From Humibacillus xanthopallidus (GTDB taxonomy: Bacteria > Actinomycetota > Actinomycetes > Actinomycetales > Dermatophilaceae), in contig NZ_VFQF01000002.1 in the NCBI RefSeq assembly GCF_006717145.1, forward strand, positions 1,240,001 through 1,304,000: 64,000 nt of DNA, in the 5' to 3' direction. The translations under genes and the position numbers were made by a program. Below, in pieces: positions 26,371 through 33,922 of the stretch; positions within the stretch are counted from its first letter, which is position 1; the number at the start of each line of letters is the position of its first letter. The notes under the pieces are model-generated. The model saw only the letters and a list, made by a program, of their open reading frames with translations. It did no database searches and was not told the origin of the DNA.

Positions 26371-27135
26371 ATGTCGCGTTCCACCCCCGTCGACGACCTC
26401 GGGTATGCCGTCCCGCTGGCGACGTCGCCGACGCGCGTCGTGTCCTTGGTCCCGTCGATCACCGAAGCCCTGGCGACGACCAGCCCCTCAAGGCTCGTCG
26501 GGGCAACTGACTGGTGCACCCACCCGAGCGACCTCGCGGTGCAGCGGGTCCGGGGCACGAAGAACCCCGATCTCAAGGCCATCGCGGCACTCGAGCCCGA
26601 TCTCGTCGTGGCGAACAAGGAGGAGAACCGCGAGCTGGACGTGCAGCGCTTGCGCGCGGACGGCATACCGGTCTGGGTGACGGACATCGAGACGGTGCCC
26701 GGCGCGCTCGACTCGCTGGAGCGGCTCTTCGTCGAGGCGCTCGAGGTTGCCGCACCCGCCTGGCTCGCCGCGGCTCGGGCGGAGTGGGGCGGTCCGGTGG
26801 CGGCGACGACCCTCGACGTGGCCGTCGCCATCTGGAGGGACCCGTGGATGGCCGTGGGCCGCGACACCTTCACCGGCGACCTCGTCTCGCGCCTGGGATG
26901 GCGCAACGTCTTCGACGGGCACGCCGACCGCTATCCCCACGTCGACCTCGCGGACCTCGACCGTGACGGGATCGTTGTCCTGCTGCCCGACGAGCCCTAT
27001 GTCTTCACGGTCGACGACGGCCCGGAGGCGTTCTCGCGAGCCCGCACTGCCCTCGTGAGCGGGCGCCTGCTGACGTGGTACGGGCCGTCGCTCGTCGGCG
27101 CCCGTGTGGCCCTGACTCAGGCCGTCATGCGCTGA
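26371..27135 (+). CDS. BtuF-like helical-backbone metal/cobalamin receptor
   Basis: 254 aa. Sequence follows the periplasmic-binding type III fold: RVVSLVPSITEALA, GATDWCTHPSD, KNPDLKAIAALEPDLVVANKEENR, and late LLPDEPYVF. These are hallmarks of BtuF/FecB-type receptors for cobalamin or siderophores. No signal peptide or lipobox precedes the domain from the ATG at 26371, unusual for an ABC transporter receptor, and no permease gene is adjacent. Next to B12-dependent icmF, a corrinoid role is attractive but inferred. Confidence 0.8.
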   Translation: MSRSTPVDDLGYAVPLATSPTRVVSLVPSITEALATTSPSRLVGATDWCTHPSDLAVQRVRGTKNPDLKAIAALEPDLVVANKEENRELDVQRLRADGIPVWVTDIETVPGALDSLERLFVEALEVAAPAWLAAARAEWGGPVAATTLDVAVAIWRDPWMAVGRDTFTGDLVSRLGWRNVFDGHADRYPHVDLADLDRDGIVVLLPDEPYVFTVDDGPEAFSRARTALVSGRLLTWYGPSLVGARVALTQAVMR

Positions 27136-27148
27136 CCCGACACGAAGT

Positions 27149-27222
27149 GGCCGCTCGAGGTGCGAGGGGCGGCCAGGATTGGCCACTCGAAGGGGGAGAC
27201 GCGACCAGGATTGGCCACTCGA
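27149..27222. repeat. Three-unit 32-bp repeat array, inverted orientation
   Basis: GGCC(A/G)CTCGA cores at 27149, 27181 and 27213, again exactly 32 bp apart and in the opposite orientation to the 26227 array. The last two share CCAGGATTGGCCACTCGA. It fills the gap between the convergent btuF-like and cupin genes. Confidence 0.88.
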
Positions 27223-27233
27223 CGGGGGAGTGC

Positions 27234-28478
27234 TCAGTCGTCGGGAATTGCGAGGCCGGCGAGCATGAGGCGGCGGGCGAGGTCGATGCCGACCATGTCG
27301 GCGCGCAGCACTCCGCCGTCGACGAGCGCGACGATGGTGCCGACGTCTCGGGGCTCGACGTCGAAGTCCGGGAGGCGGCTCGTCAGCACCGCGTGCCCGT
27401 CGCCGCTCGGCACGAGCCGGGCGTCGACGTGCGGCCGCAGCCGCAGGCATGCCGCGCCCGTCAGTGCCTCGGCGGCGGCGACCTGGGCGAGCGGGCCGAT
27501 CGGAGAAGGTCGTTGGGCGGAGCGCACCTTCGTCTCGAGAGCGTCGGTCACCGCGTCGGGCTCGACCTCGTGCAGGGCGCGGATGAGCGCCTCCCGCACG
27601 AGCTCGATGTCGGTGGCGAGGGCTCCGTGGCCGAAGCCCTCGGGGGACGGGACGAGCGAGGCGCGCACCTGTTCGTCGCGGCTGACCGCAGCGATCGCCG
27701 AGGCCATGAGGGCGTCGGCGAGGTGGCGGCGGGTCCACACGTGGATGCCGAGGGTCAGGTGCGTGCTGACACCGCCCAACGCGGTGGCGGAGTGCACCCA
27801 CCCGCGGGGGAGGTAGAGCACGTCGCCGGGGCGGAGGGTGAGCTCGAGGGCCGGCTCGGCGGTGCTGGCCTGCGCCACCTCGGCGCGGCGGTCGGTCCAC
27901 GGCTCGTCACGAAGCGGGGCGGGGTGCACCGGCGGCCTGAGGCGCCAACGCTTCTCGCCGCCCACCTGCAGGACGAAGACGTCGTGGACGTCGTAGTGGT
28001 CGCTGAAGCCCGTGCTCTGGCGCGGCGTCACGTAGGCGTTGGCCTGCACCGGGTGGCCGAGCTCGTCCGCGAGCTGCTGGGTGAAGTCGACGAGCGGGCC
28101 CCACGTGCGATGCAGGCCCTGCAGGACGATCGTCGCGCCGCCGGCGAAGAGGCGCAGCAGCTTGTCGTCGCTCACCTGGTCGGGCACCGTCGCCCCCACC
28201 CCACCGCCTTGGGTGAACTCGCGGTCGCCGAGGGTCTGGCCGTCGCGGGCGACGCGCAGGAAGGGCGCTCGCAGGCCCCGACGCGAGACGAGCTCGTCGA
28301 CCGCGCTCTCACCGAAGAGATCGGTGAGGCCTCCGGGCAGGTCGGCCGCGCGCGTGACGAGGGGGGAGCGGGCCCAGGTCTGCGCCGCGAACTCCGCGGC
28401 GTCGACGGGCACGAGGCGCTGGAGCGCCGAGCGCCCACGCTGGTGCGTGGGCGCTCGGCTCGTCATGCCAGCGGTCAT
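27234..28478 (-). CDS. JmjC/cupin Fe(II)-2-oxoglutarate oxygenase (ribosomal oxygenase-like)
   Basis: 414 aa. N-terminal ~230 residues form a cupin: STGFSDHYDVHDVFVLQVGGEKRW carries the HxD iron ligands and YLPRGWVHSA the distal His. A C-terminal helical/winged-helix-like region follows, as in the ROX group (YcfD, NO66, MINA53), which hydroxylates Arg or His in ribosomal proteins. Start ATG at 28478 shares one base with the stop of the acidic repeat gene (TGATG), so the two are coupled. The natural substrate is unknown. Confidence 0.85.
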   Translation of the reverse strand: MTAGMTSRAPTHQRGRSALQRLVPVDAAEFAAQTWARSPLVTRAADLPGGLTDLFGESAVDELVSRRGLRAPFLRVARDGQTLGDREFTQGGGVGATVPDQVSDDKLLRLFAGGATIVLQGLHRTWGPLVDFTQQLADELGHPVQANAYVTPRQSTGFSDHYDVHDVFVLQVGGEKRWRLRPPVHPAPLRDEPWTDRRAEVAQASTAEPALELTLRPGDVLYLPRGWVHSATALGGVSTHLTLGIHVWTRRHLADALMASAIAAVSRDEQVRASLVPSPEGFGHGALATDIELVREALIRALHEVEPDAVTDALETKVRSAQRPSPIGPLAQVAAAEALTGAACLRLRPHVDARLVPSGDGHAVLTSRLPDFDVEPRDVGTIVALVDGGVLRADMVGIDLARRLMLAGLAIPDD

Positions 28479-28750
28479 CAGATCGCGTTGGTCGGGTCCG
28501 TCCCCGCCCCACCGTCCGCGCCACCGTCGTGCGACGAGGTGTCGGCTCCGCCGTCGGCGGGCCCCTCAGTGTCGGCGCCGCCATCGGCGCCACCGTCGTG
28601 CGAGGAGGTGTCGGCTCCGCCGTCGGCGGGCCCCTCCGTGTCGGCGCCGCCATCGGCGCCACCGTCGTGCGACGACGTGTCGGCTCCGCCGTCAGCAGGG
28701 CCTTCGGTCGTCGGGTCATCGCTCACGGGGTCCAGCGGGCTGTCGCTCAT
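28478..28750 (-). CDS. Acidic tandem-repeat small protein, one His per repeat
   Basis: 90 aa from the ATG at 28750, preceded by GGAGGAG. After MSDSPLDPVSDDPT come three nearly identical 23-residue units of the form EGPADGGADTSSHDGGADGG, then a short GTDPTNAI tail. Composition is Asp/Gly/Ala with exactly three histidines, one per unit, and no Lys or Arg. Not recognised as any family and probably disordered. It directly precedes and overlaps the cupin oxygenase gene. It could be its partner or substrate, or simply a disordered tail protein. Confidence 0.72.
   Translation of the reverse strand: MSDSPLDPVSDDPTTEGPADGGADTSSHDGGADGGADTEGPADGGADTSSHDGGADGGADTEGPADGGADTSSHDGGADGGAGTDPTNAI
28526..28718. 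repeat. 69-bp tandem repeat, nearly 3 copies
   Basis: GTCGTGCGACGAGG-type blocks recur at 28526, 28595 and 28664 (69 bp apart) and encode the 23-residue units of the acidic protein. Units differ at only a few bases, mostly silent or Asp/Glu changes, so they are recent or kept similar by recombination. Confidence 0.85.
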
Positions 28751-28860
28751 GGCATCTCCTCCACAGGGTTCGGCGCGGCGCCGGACGACGCCGTCGAGCG
28801 TCACCTACCCGCTCGGGGCGCCACTGGCACACCTCGCTCCGGCGTGTTGTCATCGGTGTC

Positions 28861-29064
28861 ATGGCGATCACGAAGGGCGACACCGTCCACTGGAACACCT
28901 CGCAGGGCCGCACCACCGGCACGGTGGTCGAGAAGCGCGTCTCGGAGTTCACCTTCGAGGGGCAGACGTTCAACGCCTCCACGGACGAGCCCTACTGGAT
29001 CGTCGAGTCGAGCAAGACGGGTGCCAGGGCGGCGCACAAGGAGTCGACGCTCGACGCGAGCTGA
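28861..29064 (+). CDS. DUF2945 (HVA1/Tudor-like) small protein
   Basis: 67 aa: MAITKGDTVHWNTSQGRTTGTVVEK and EPYWIVESSKTGARAAHKESTL match the DUF2945 hypervirulence-associated Tudor-like family. A small beta-barrel is expected; molecular role unknown. No clear ribosome site, only a short region upstream. Short GACGCCnACTGGCGCGGGCT direct repeats follow the stop. Confidence 0.8.
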   Translation: MAITKGDTVHWNTSQGRTTGTVVEKRVSEFTFEGQTFNASTDEPYWIVESSKTGARAAHKESTLDAS

Positions 29065-29125
29065 CGCCGACTGGCGCGGGCTGACGCCCACTGGCGCGGG
29101 CTGGCACGAAGTCAACCCCACCCCG

Positions 29126-29947
29126 TCAGGTCAGGTGGTCGAAGTCTCCTCGCGTCCACGCCGCGTGCCGGTCGGCTGAGCGCCGCAGCACGCCCTTGGC
29201 ATCCGACGGCACCACGGCGCCGAAGTTGTTGTAGAGCCGGTCGAAGTGCAGTCCCTCCAGCTGACCGGCGATCCGCTGGACCACGTTGCCGGACAAGGGG
29301 ATCCGGTTGGGATAGCTGCGCAGGAAGCTCACGGACCGGCGGTCGGGGTTGGGGAAGACCGCGTCGGCGGCGAGCAGGACACCGGCCCCCGCCGCCCCGG
29401 CTGCCCACTCGACGACGGCCTGGCCGCGGAAGTGCCCGCCGACCCGGTGCAGCGTGAGACCGGGCGCGACCTCGCGCCGCTCGTCGTAGTGCTCGACGAG
29501 CGGGCTGGGCCGTCTCACCCACTCCCGGTCGCGATCGGCGACGAGCACCGGCACGTCACCGAGGGCATGCGCCCACTCCGTCTGGACCCCGTACATGTGC
29601 GGGTGGCTGGCGGCCACGGCCAGCGTCGGCCCGAGCGAGCGCACGAGCTCGAGCGCCTCGTCGTCGACGTAGCCGATGCAGTCGAAGAGCAGGGTGCCTT
29701 CGGGCGTGCGCACGACCATCGTCTGCTGACCGATGCCGACCGCGGGCTCTGCGCGCAGTCCCCACAGGTCGGGCTCCACCTCCGTCGCGACGATGCGGGT
29801 GCCGCGCTCTCGCAGCTCGGCGAGGCTGGTCCAGGCCTGACCGTCGGCCGGGACCCACTGGCGCTCGTCCTCGCAGACGAGGCACGCGTCGGGCGGCTGG
29901 GGCAGGTCGGCGGTCTCGACGGCGCACGTCTCGCAGATCCAGATCAC
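29126..29947 (-). CDS. Metallo-beta-lactamase-fold protein with N-terminal zinc ribbon
   Basis: 273 aa from the GTG at 29947. Residues 1-30 hold paired C-x2-C motifs (CETC and CLVC), a rubredoxin/zinc-ribbon-like module. The rest is a lactamase-type hydrolase fold: QTMVVRTPEGTLLFDCIGYVDDEA, ASHPHMYG, VGGHFRGQAVVEW and LLAADAVFPNPD. The usual HxHxDH motif is reduced to SHPHMYG, so metal binding or catalysis may be altered. Substrate unknown. Divergent from the coiled-coil gene with a 70-bp gap. Confidence 0.75.
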   Translation of the reverse strand: MIWICETCAVETADLPQPPDACLVCEDERQWVPADGQAWTSLAELRERGTRIVATEVEPDLWGLRAEPAVGIGQQTMVVRTPEGTLLFDCIGYVDDEALELVRSLGPTLAVAASHPHMYGVQTEWAHALGDVPVLVADRDREWVRRPSPLVEHYDERREVAPGLTLHRVGGHFRGQAVVEWAAGAAGAGVLLAADAVFPNPDRRSVSFLRSYPNRIPLSGNVVQRIAGQLEGLHFDRLYNNFGAVVPSDAKGVLRRSADRHAAWTRGDFDHLT

Positions 29948-30017
29948 GCCACCACTGTGGCCGCTCGCACCCGGTCTGCACCACCCCGCCAGCGCGTGGG
30001 TGCGGGAGGATGCAGGG

Positions 30018-30932
30018 GTGATCCTCCACCTGCGTGCCGCCGTCGAGCAGCTGTATGCCGCGATGCCGGGTGAGTTCACGACGCTGCGCACCCAGCTCGC
30101 CAAGCAGGCACGCGACGCCGGCGACGCAGCGCTCGCGAAGGAGATCACCGCCCTGCGCAAGCCGACCGCGGCGGCGTGGGCCCTCAACCACTTCGTGCGT
30201 GAGCACGGCGAGGAGCTCGCCGACTTCAGGGGCTTCGCGGAGCTGCTCCGTGAGGCCCAGCGCTCCCTCGACGCCGACCAGCTGCGGGTGCTCGGCCGCG
30301 AGCGGGCGAAGCGGGTCGATGCCGTCGCCGAGCGCGTCGCCGCCGAGGCGGCCGCCGCGGGCCAGCGGCTCGGCGCGGGTGTTGCCCAGGAGGTGCGCGA
30401 CACCCTCACCGCTCTCGTGGCCGACGAGAGCGCCGAGGCCTCGATCCTCACCGGCGCCCTCGTGCGCGCCCTGTCCTACTCCGGCTTCGGCTCCGTCGAC
30501 ATCGACGACGTCGTGGCCGTCGACGCAGGGCTCGACGGGGGGCTCGTCGGAGGGCTTGTCGGGGGCGCCGCAGCGACGCGACCCGCTCTCGAGGTGCTGC
30601 AGGGCGGAGGTGAGGGCGGCCAGGCAGCTGCCGCAGTCGACCTCGAGGAGCGGCGTCGAGCGCGTCGAGCGGCGGAGCGCGCCCGACTCACGACCGAGCT
30701 CGAGCAGGCCCGCGCCGAGCTGCGCACCGCAGACCGTCAGGTCGCCGTGCTGACCGCCCGCCAGGAGGAGGTCGTCGAGGGCATCGCCGACCTCGAGCGA
30801 CGTCTGGCGACGGCACGTGCCCGCCTCGAGAAGGTCACGGCAGAGCTCGACGAGGCGAGCGGCATACGTGATCGGGCCGAGCGACGTGAGGCTGACGCCA
30901 CCACGGCGCTCGCCGAGGATGAATCGCCTTGA
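30018..30932 (+). CDS. Uncharacterised Ala/Glu-rich coiled-coil protein
   Basis: 304 aa from the GTG at 30018 behind GGGAGGA. Helical throughout: residues 1-130 contain KEITALRKPTAAAWALNHFVRE, a motif seen in uncharacterised actinobacterial proteins; a Gly-rich linker ([16 protein letters not shown]) near residue 180 follows; residues ~215-290 form a long heptad coiled coil (LEERRRARRAAERARLTTELEQARAEL). No signal or membrane segment. Function unknown. Ends 3 nt from the convergent AI-2E gene. Confidence 0.72.
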   Translation: MILHLRAAVEQLYAAMPGEFTTLRTQLAKQARDAGDAALAKEITALRKPTAAAWALNHFVREHGEELADFRGFAELLREAQRSLDADQLRVLGRERAKRVDAVAERVAAEAAAAGQRLGAGVAQEVRDTLTALVADESAEASILTGALVRALSYSGFGSVDIDDVVAVDAGLDGGLVGGLVGGAAATRPALEVLQGGGEGGQAAAAVDLEERRRARRAAERARLTTELEQARAELRTADRQVAVLTARQEEVVEGIADLERRLATARARLEKVTAELDEASGIRDRAERREADATTALAEDESP

Positions 30933-30935
30933 GGC

Positions 30936-32180
30936 TCAGACGCCTTCGGTGGATGCCGGCTGAGGGCTGTCCCCGCCGGTGGCCGGTGCAGGGCTGTCGG
31001 CATCGCTCGACGCAGGCTTCTTGAGCAGCTGCCTCTTCTGCTTCTTGGCGCCGTCCTTCGCCGCCTGCAGGGCTGCGAGCTCGGGCACGAGGTCGTACTT
31101 GCGCGAGTAGATGCCGAAGAGGGCCAGCATGAGCGCCGCGACGGGCACGGCGACGAACGCCCCCGCCACACCGAAGAGCGCCGCTCCGAACATCACGGCC
31201 GCGAAGGACACGGCCGGGTGCACGTCGACCGCCTCGGCCGAGATCTTGGGCTCGATCGTGACGTTCTCGATCTGCTGGTAGACGAGGGCGAAGGCGAGCA
31301 GCGCCAGCCCCTGCCACGGCTCCGGCCCCACGAGCCCGACGAAGACGGGCAGCGCGATCGCGATGTAGGTGCCGATCGTCGGCACGAACTGCGCCACGAG
31401 CCCGGTCCAGATGCCGAGGGCGAGCCAGTAGGGCATGCCGATGATGAGCATGAAGAGGCTCGAGAGGCCACCGCAGATCGCGGCCAGCACGAGGCGAGCC
31501 GAGACGTAGCCGCCTGTCTTGATGACGGCGAGGTCCCAGGCGACGATGAAGACCTCCTGCTGCTTCGGGGGCACGAGCCGAGCCACCCACATGCGCAGCC
31601 GTGCGTTGTCGGCCGAGAAGTAGAAGGTGAAGAAGAAGAACGTGATCGACGAGAAGAACGCGCCGAGCACGGCCCCGACGACGCCGATGAGCCCACCCGC
31701 CAGGTCGCCGGCCAGGCTCGCGAGCCCGGCGGTCCCGCCGGTGAACTGGTCGAGGATCGACTGCACCGACAGCGATGCCCCGAAGGTCGCGTTGGCCCAG
31801 TCCACGGCCCTCGCGATGATGTCGGGCACCGAGCGCACGAAGGTCGCGAGCTGCTCGCCGAGGAGGCGTCCGAAGGCGAGCATGAAGACGATGACGAAGA
31901 GCAGGACGCCGAGCATGACGAGGATCGTCGCGACGCCCCGTCGCATGCGGTGGCTGAGGCGGGCCACCGCGGGCTCCATGGCGATGGCGGCGAGCATCGA
32001 CATGATGAGGGTGAAGATGACGCTCCCACCGTCGTCGACGACCCACTTGGCGAGCGCGGCCAGCGCCACGACCCCGGCGAGCACCCAGCCGGTCCGCCAG
32101 ACGTTGCGCCGGTCGAAGCGCACGACGATGTCGGCGCCCGGCGTCGGCGACAGCGGAGGCTCCGTGGAGGGACCGGTCAT
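30936..32180 (-). CDS. AI-2E family transporter (PerM-type permease)
   Basis: 414 aa with about eight hydrophobic segments. The central soluble insert (VRSVPDIIARAVDWANATF) and the C-terminal core (GLSSLFMLIIGMPYWLALGIWTGLVAQFVPTIGTYIA, YQQIENVTIEPK) are diagnostic of the family. Members export autoinducer-like molecules or Na+/H+; substrate cannot be told here. The charged C-terminal tail (Lys/Gln, then Ser/Pro) is variable. Confidence 0.9.
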   Translation of the reverse strand: MTGPSTEPPLSPTPGADIVVRFDRRNVWRTGWVLAGVVALAALAKWVVDDGGSVIFTLIMSMLAAIAMEPAVARLSHRMRRGVATILVMLGVLLFVIVFMLAFGRLLGEQLATFVRSVPDIIARAVDWANATFGASLSVQSILDQFTGGTAGLASLAGDLAGGLIGVVGAVLGAFFSSITFFFFTFYFSADNARLRMWVARLVPPKQQEVFIVAWDLAVIKTGGYVSARLVLAAICGGLSSLFMLIIGMPYWLALGIWTGLVAQFVPTIGTYIAIALPVFVGLVGPEPWQGLALLAFALVYQQIENVTIEPKISAEAVDVHPAVSFAAVMFGAALFGVAGAFVAVPVAALMLALFGIYSRKYDLVPELAALQAAKDGAKKQKRQLLKKPASSDADSPAPATGGDSPQPASTEGV

Positions 32181-32326
32181 GAGCCGATCCTCTCAGCCCA
32201 CCCACCTCAGGACGGGGAGATCCGGCCGGTCTGCCGATTTCGTTTCTGTCGCGACGACCGTGTAGTCTCACCGTCGCAGAACAGGTCAGCCGTGGCTCCT
32301 CACAGGGGTCGCATCGCGTTGGCCGT

Positions 32327-32399
32327 GCCCCAATAGCTCAGTCGGCAGAGCGTTTCCATGGTAAGGAAAAGGTCTAGGGTTCGATTCCCTATTGGGGCT
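32327..32399 (+). tRNA. tRNA-Thr(GGT)
   Basis: 73 nt. Acceptor GCCCCAA pairs with TTGGGGC, discriminator T. Anticodon loop ATGGTAA gives GGT for Thr ACC/ACT codons. D-stem GCTC and T-arm AGGGTTCGATTCCCT are regular. CCA is not encoded. A TAGTCT hexamer at 32263 may be the -10 of the tRNA transcript. Confidence 0.95.
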
Positions 32400-32458
32400 C
32401 TGGTCGGTCACCCGATCGGTTCGTCGCAGCACTGCGGCGGACCCGGGTGGCAGCCCAT

Positions 32459-32535
32459 GGCGGGGTAGCTCAGCTGGTTAGAGCGCACGACTCATAATCG
32501 TGAGGTCGCGGGATCGAGCCCCGCTCCCGCTACCA
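32459..32535 (+). tRNA. tRNA-Met(CAT), elongator type
   Basis: 77 nt including an encoded CCA. Acceptor GGCGGGG pairs with TCCCGCT using two G-T pairs; anticodon loop CTCATAA gives CAT. The anticodon stem CACGA/TCGTG lacks the three G-C pairs of an initiator, so this is elongator Met (an Ile tRNA with modified CAT cannot be excluded by sequence alone). Confidence 0.93.
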
Positions 32536-32707
32536 CTCTCGTTGCGTGGCGCCGGGTTCCGGCTGAGATCTCGACAGACGATTTCTCGATCGGCACCGCC
32601 GTCGCGTAGCCTTGTGTGTCGCGACCGCGTGCCCGCTTGTTCACGTGCGCGGCGGAGCACCCGAAGACATCGTTTCAGCAAGCACGTTCCCGAAAGAGCA
32701 GGTTGCC

Positions 32708-32878
32708 GTGGCCAGCAAGAGCACCGACGTCCGTCCCAAGATCACGATGGCGTGCGTGGACTGCAAGGACCGCAACTACATCACGAAGAAGAACCGTCGG
32801 AACAACCCCGACCGTCTCGCCTTCAACAAGTTCTGCCCGAAGTGCGGCAAGCACACCGAGCACCGCGAGACCCGCTGA
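32708..32878 (+). CDS. rpmG: Ribosomal protein L33, zinc-binding form
   Basis: 56 aa from the GTG at 32708. Contains C16-x2-C19 and C43-x2-C46 zinc ligands (CVDC, CPKC), so it is the C-plus form rather than the zinc-independent paralogue. Large-subunit ribosomal protein. Located between tRNA-Met and hadA, as in Mycobacterium (metT-rpmG2-hadA). Upstream frame to 32612 lacks start signals. Confidence 0.95.
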   Translation: MASKSTDVRPKITMACVDCKDRNYITKKNRRNNPDRLAFNKFCPKCGKHTEHRETR

Positions 32879-33003
32879 CCCCAGTGCCCTGCCCCGCGCC
32901 CTGAGCGCGTCGGCGGCCCGTCAGCTCCACAGCAGCACCGTTCGCTCCTCCGGCCCGTGGCCGGGGGAGCGTTCGTCGTCCCCGGCTCGATAGGGTTGCC
33001 GGT

Positions 33004-33450
33004 ATGCCGGTCAACGCAGACTTCCAGGGGCGGGAGTACCCGCCCACCGAGCCCTACCGGGTCAGTGCCGCCAAGATCCGCGAGTTCGCCGAGGCGGTCG
33101 GTTCGACCGACCCCGTGCACGTCGACGCCGACGTCGCTCGCTCACGCGGCTATGCCGACGTCATCGCCCCGCCGACCTTCGCCGTGCTCATCGCGCAGCA
33201 GTGCGACGGCCAGCTGGTCCGCGACCCCGACGCCGGCATCGACTTCAGCCGGGTCGTGCACGGCGAGCAGCGCTTCGTCCACCACCGGCCGCTCACCGCG
33301 GGCGACGCGATCGTCGGCACCCTGCACGTCGACACCGTGCGCGAGGCCGGTGGCCACGCCATGGTGACCACCCGCACGGAGCTCGCGACGGAGGCCGGCG
33401 AGCCGGTCTGCACCGCGACCTCGACCATCGTCATCCGAGGAGGCGAGTGA
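33004..33450 (+). CDS. hadA: MaoC-like (3R)-hydroxyacyl dehydratase, FAS1-type subunit
   Basis: 148 aa. FAS1-like hotdog domain: YRVSAAKIREFAEAVGSTDPVHVD, YADVIAPPTFAVLI, GEQRFVHHRPLTAGD. This is the HadA/HadC-type non-catalytic hotdog subunit. TAGGGT at 32991-32996 stands seven bases before the ATG with no ribosome site, so the mRNA is probably leaderless. Stop overlaps hadB (TGATG). In mycobacteria HadAB works in mycolic-acid elongation; here a general hydroxyacyl dehydratase role is safer. Confidence 0.88.
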   Translation: MPVNADFQGREYPPTEPYRVSAAKIREFAEAVGSTDPVHVDADVARSRGYADVIAPPTFAVLIAQQCDGQLVRDPDAGIDFSRVVHGEQRFVHHRPLTAGDAIVGTLHVDTVREAGGHAMVTTRTELATEAGEPVCTATSTIVIRGGE

Positions 33451-33908
33451 TGAACGAGCAGCCCACCACCCCCGCAGCTCCCGCCACGGTGCGCTCCGCC
33501 GCCGACGTCACCGTCGGCGAGGCCCTGCCCGCCGTGACGATCCACGTCGACCGCCCGAGGCTCGTGCAGTACGCCGGCGCCTCCCTCGACCGCAACCGGA
33601 TCCACTGGGACGAGCCCTTCGCGAAGCAGGTCGGCCTGCCCGACGTCATCGCGCACGGCATGTTCACGATGGGCTCGGCCGTCACCCTCGTCACCGACTG
33701 GGTCGGCGACGCGGGCCGGGTCGTCGAGTACGGCACCCGCTTCACCAAGCCCGTCGTCGTGCCCTACGACGGCGGCGCCGACATCGAGGTGTCGGGCGTC
33801 GTCAAGGCCCTCGACCCGGAGACGAAGCGGGTCACCGTCGAGCTCACCGCGACCGCCGGCGGCGAGAAGGTCCTCGGCCGGGCCATCGCCGTGGCCGTGC
33901 TCGACTGA
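33450..33908 (+). CDS. hadB: MaoC-like (3R)-hydroxyacyl dehydratase, catalytic subunit
   Basis: 152 aa. Hydratase-2 signature YAGASLDRNRIHWD puts the catalytic pair at D47 and H52, followed by GLPDVIAHGMFTMG. Forms a heterodimer with HadA to dehydrate (3R)-hydroxyacyl thioesters. ATG at 33450 overlaps the hadA stop and has GAGGAGG eight bases upstream. No hadC follows; murB takes that place. Confidence 0.9.
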   Translation: MNEQPTTPAAPATVRSAADVTVGEALPAVTIHVDRPRLVQYAGASLDRNRIHWDEPFAKQVGLPDVIAHGMFTMGSAVTLVTDWVGDAGRVVEYGTRFTKPVVVPYDGGADIEVSGVVKALDPETKRVTVELTATAGGEKVLGRAIAVAVLD

Positions 33909-33922
33909 GCACCCCCACGAGC

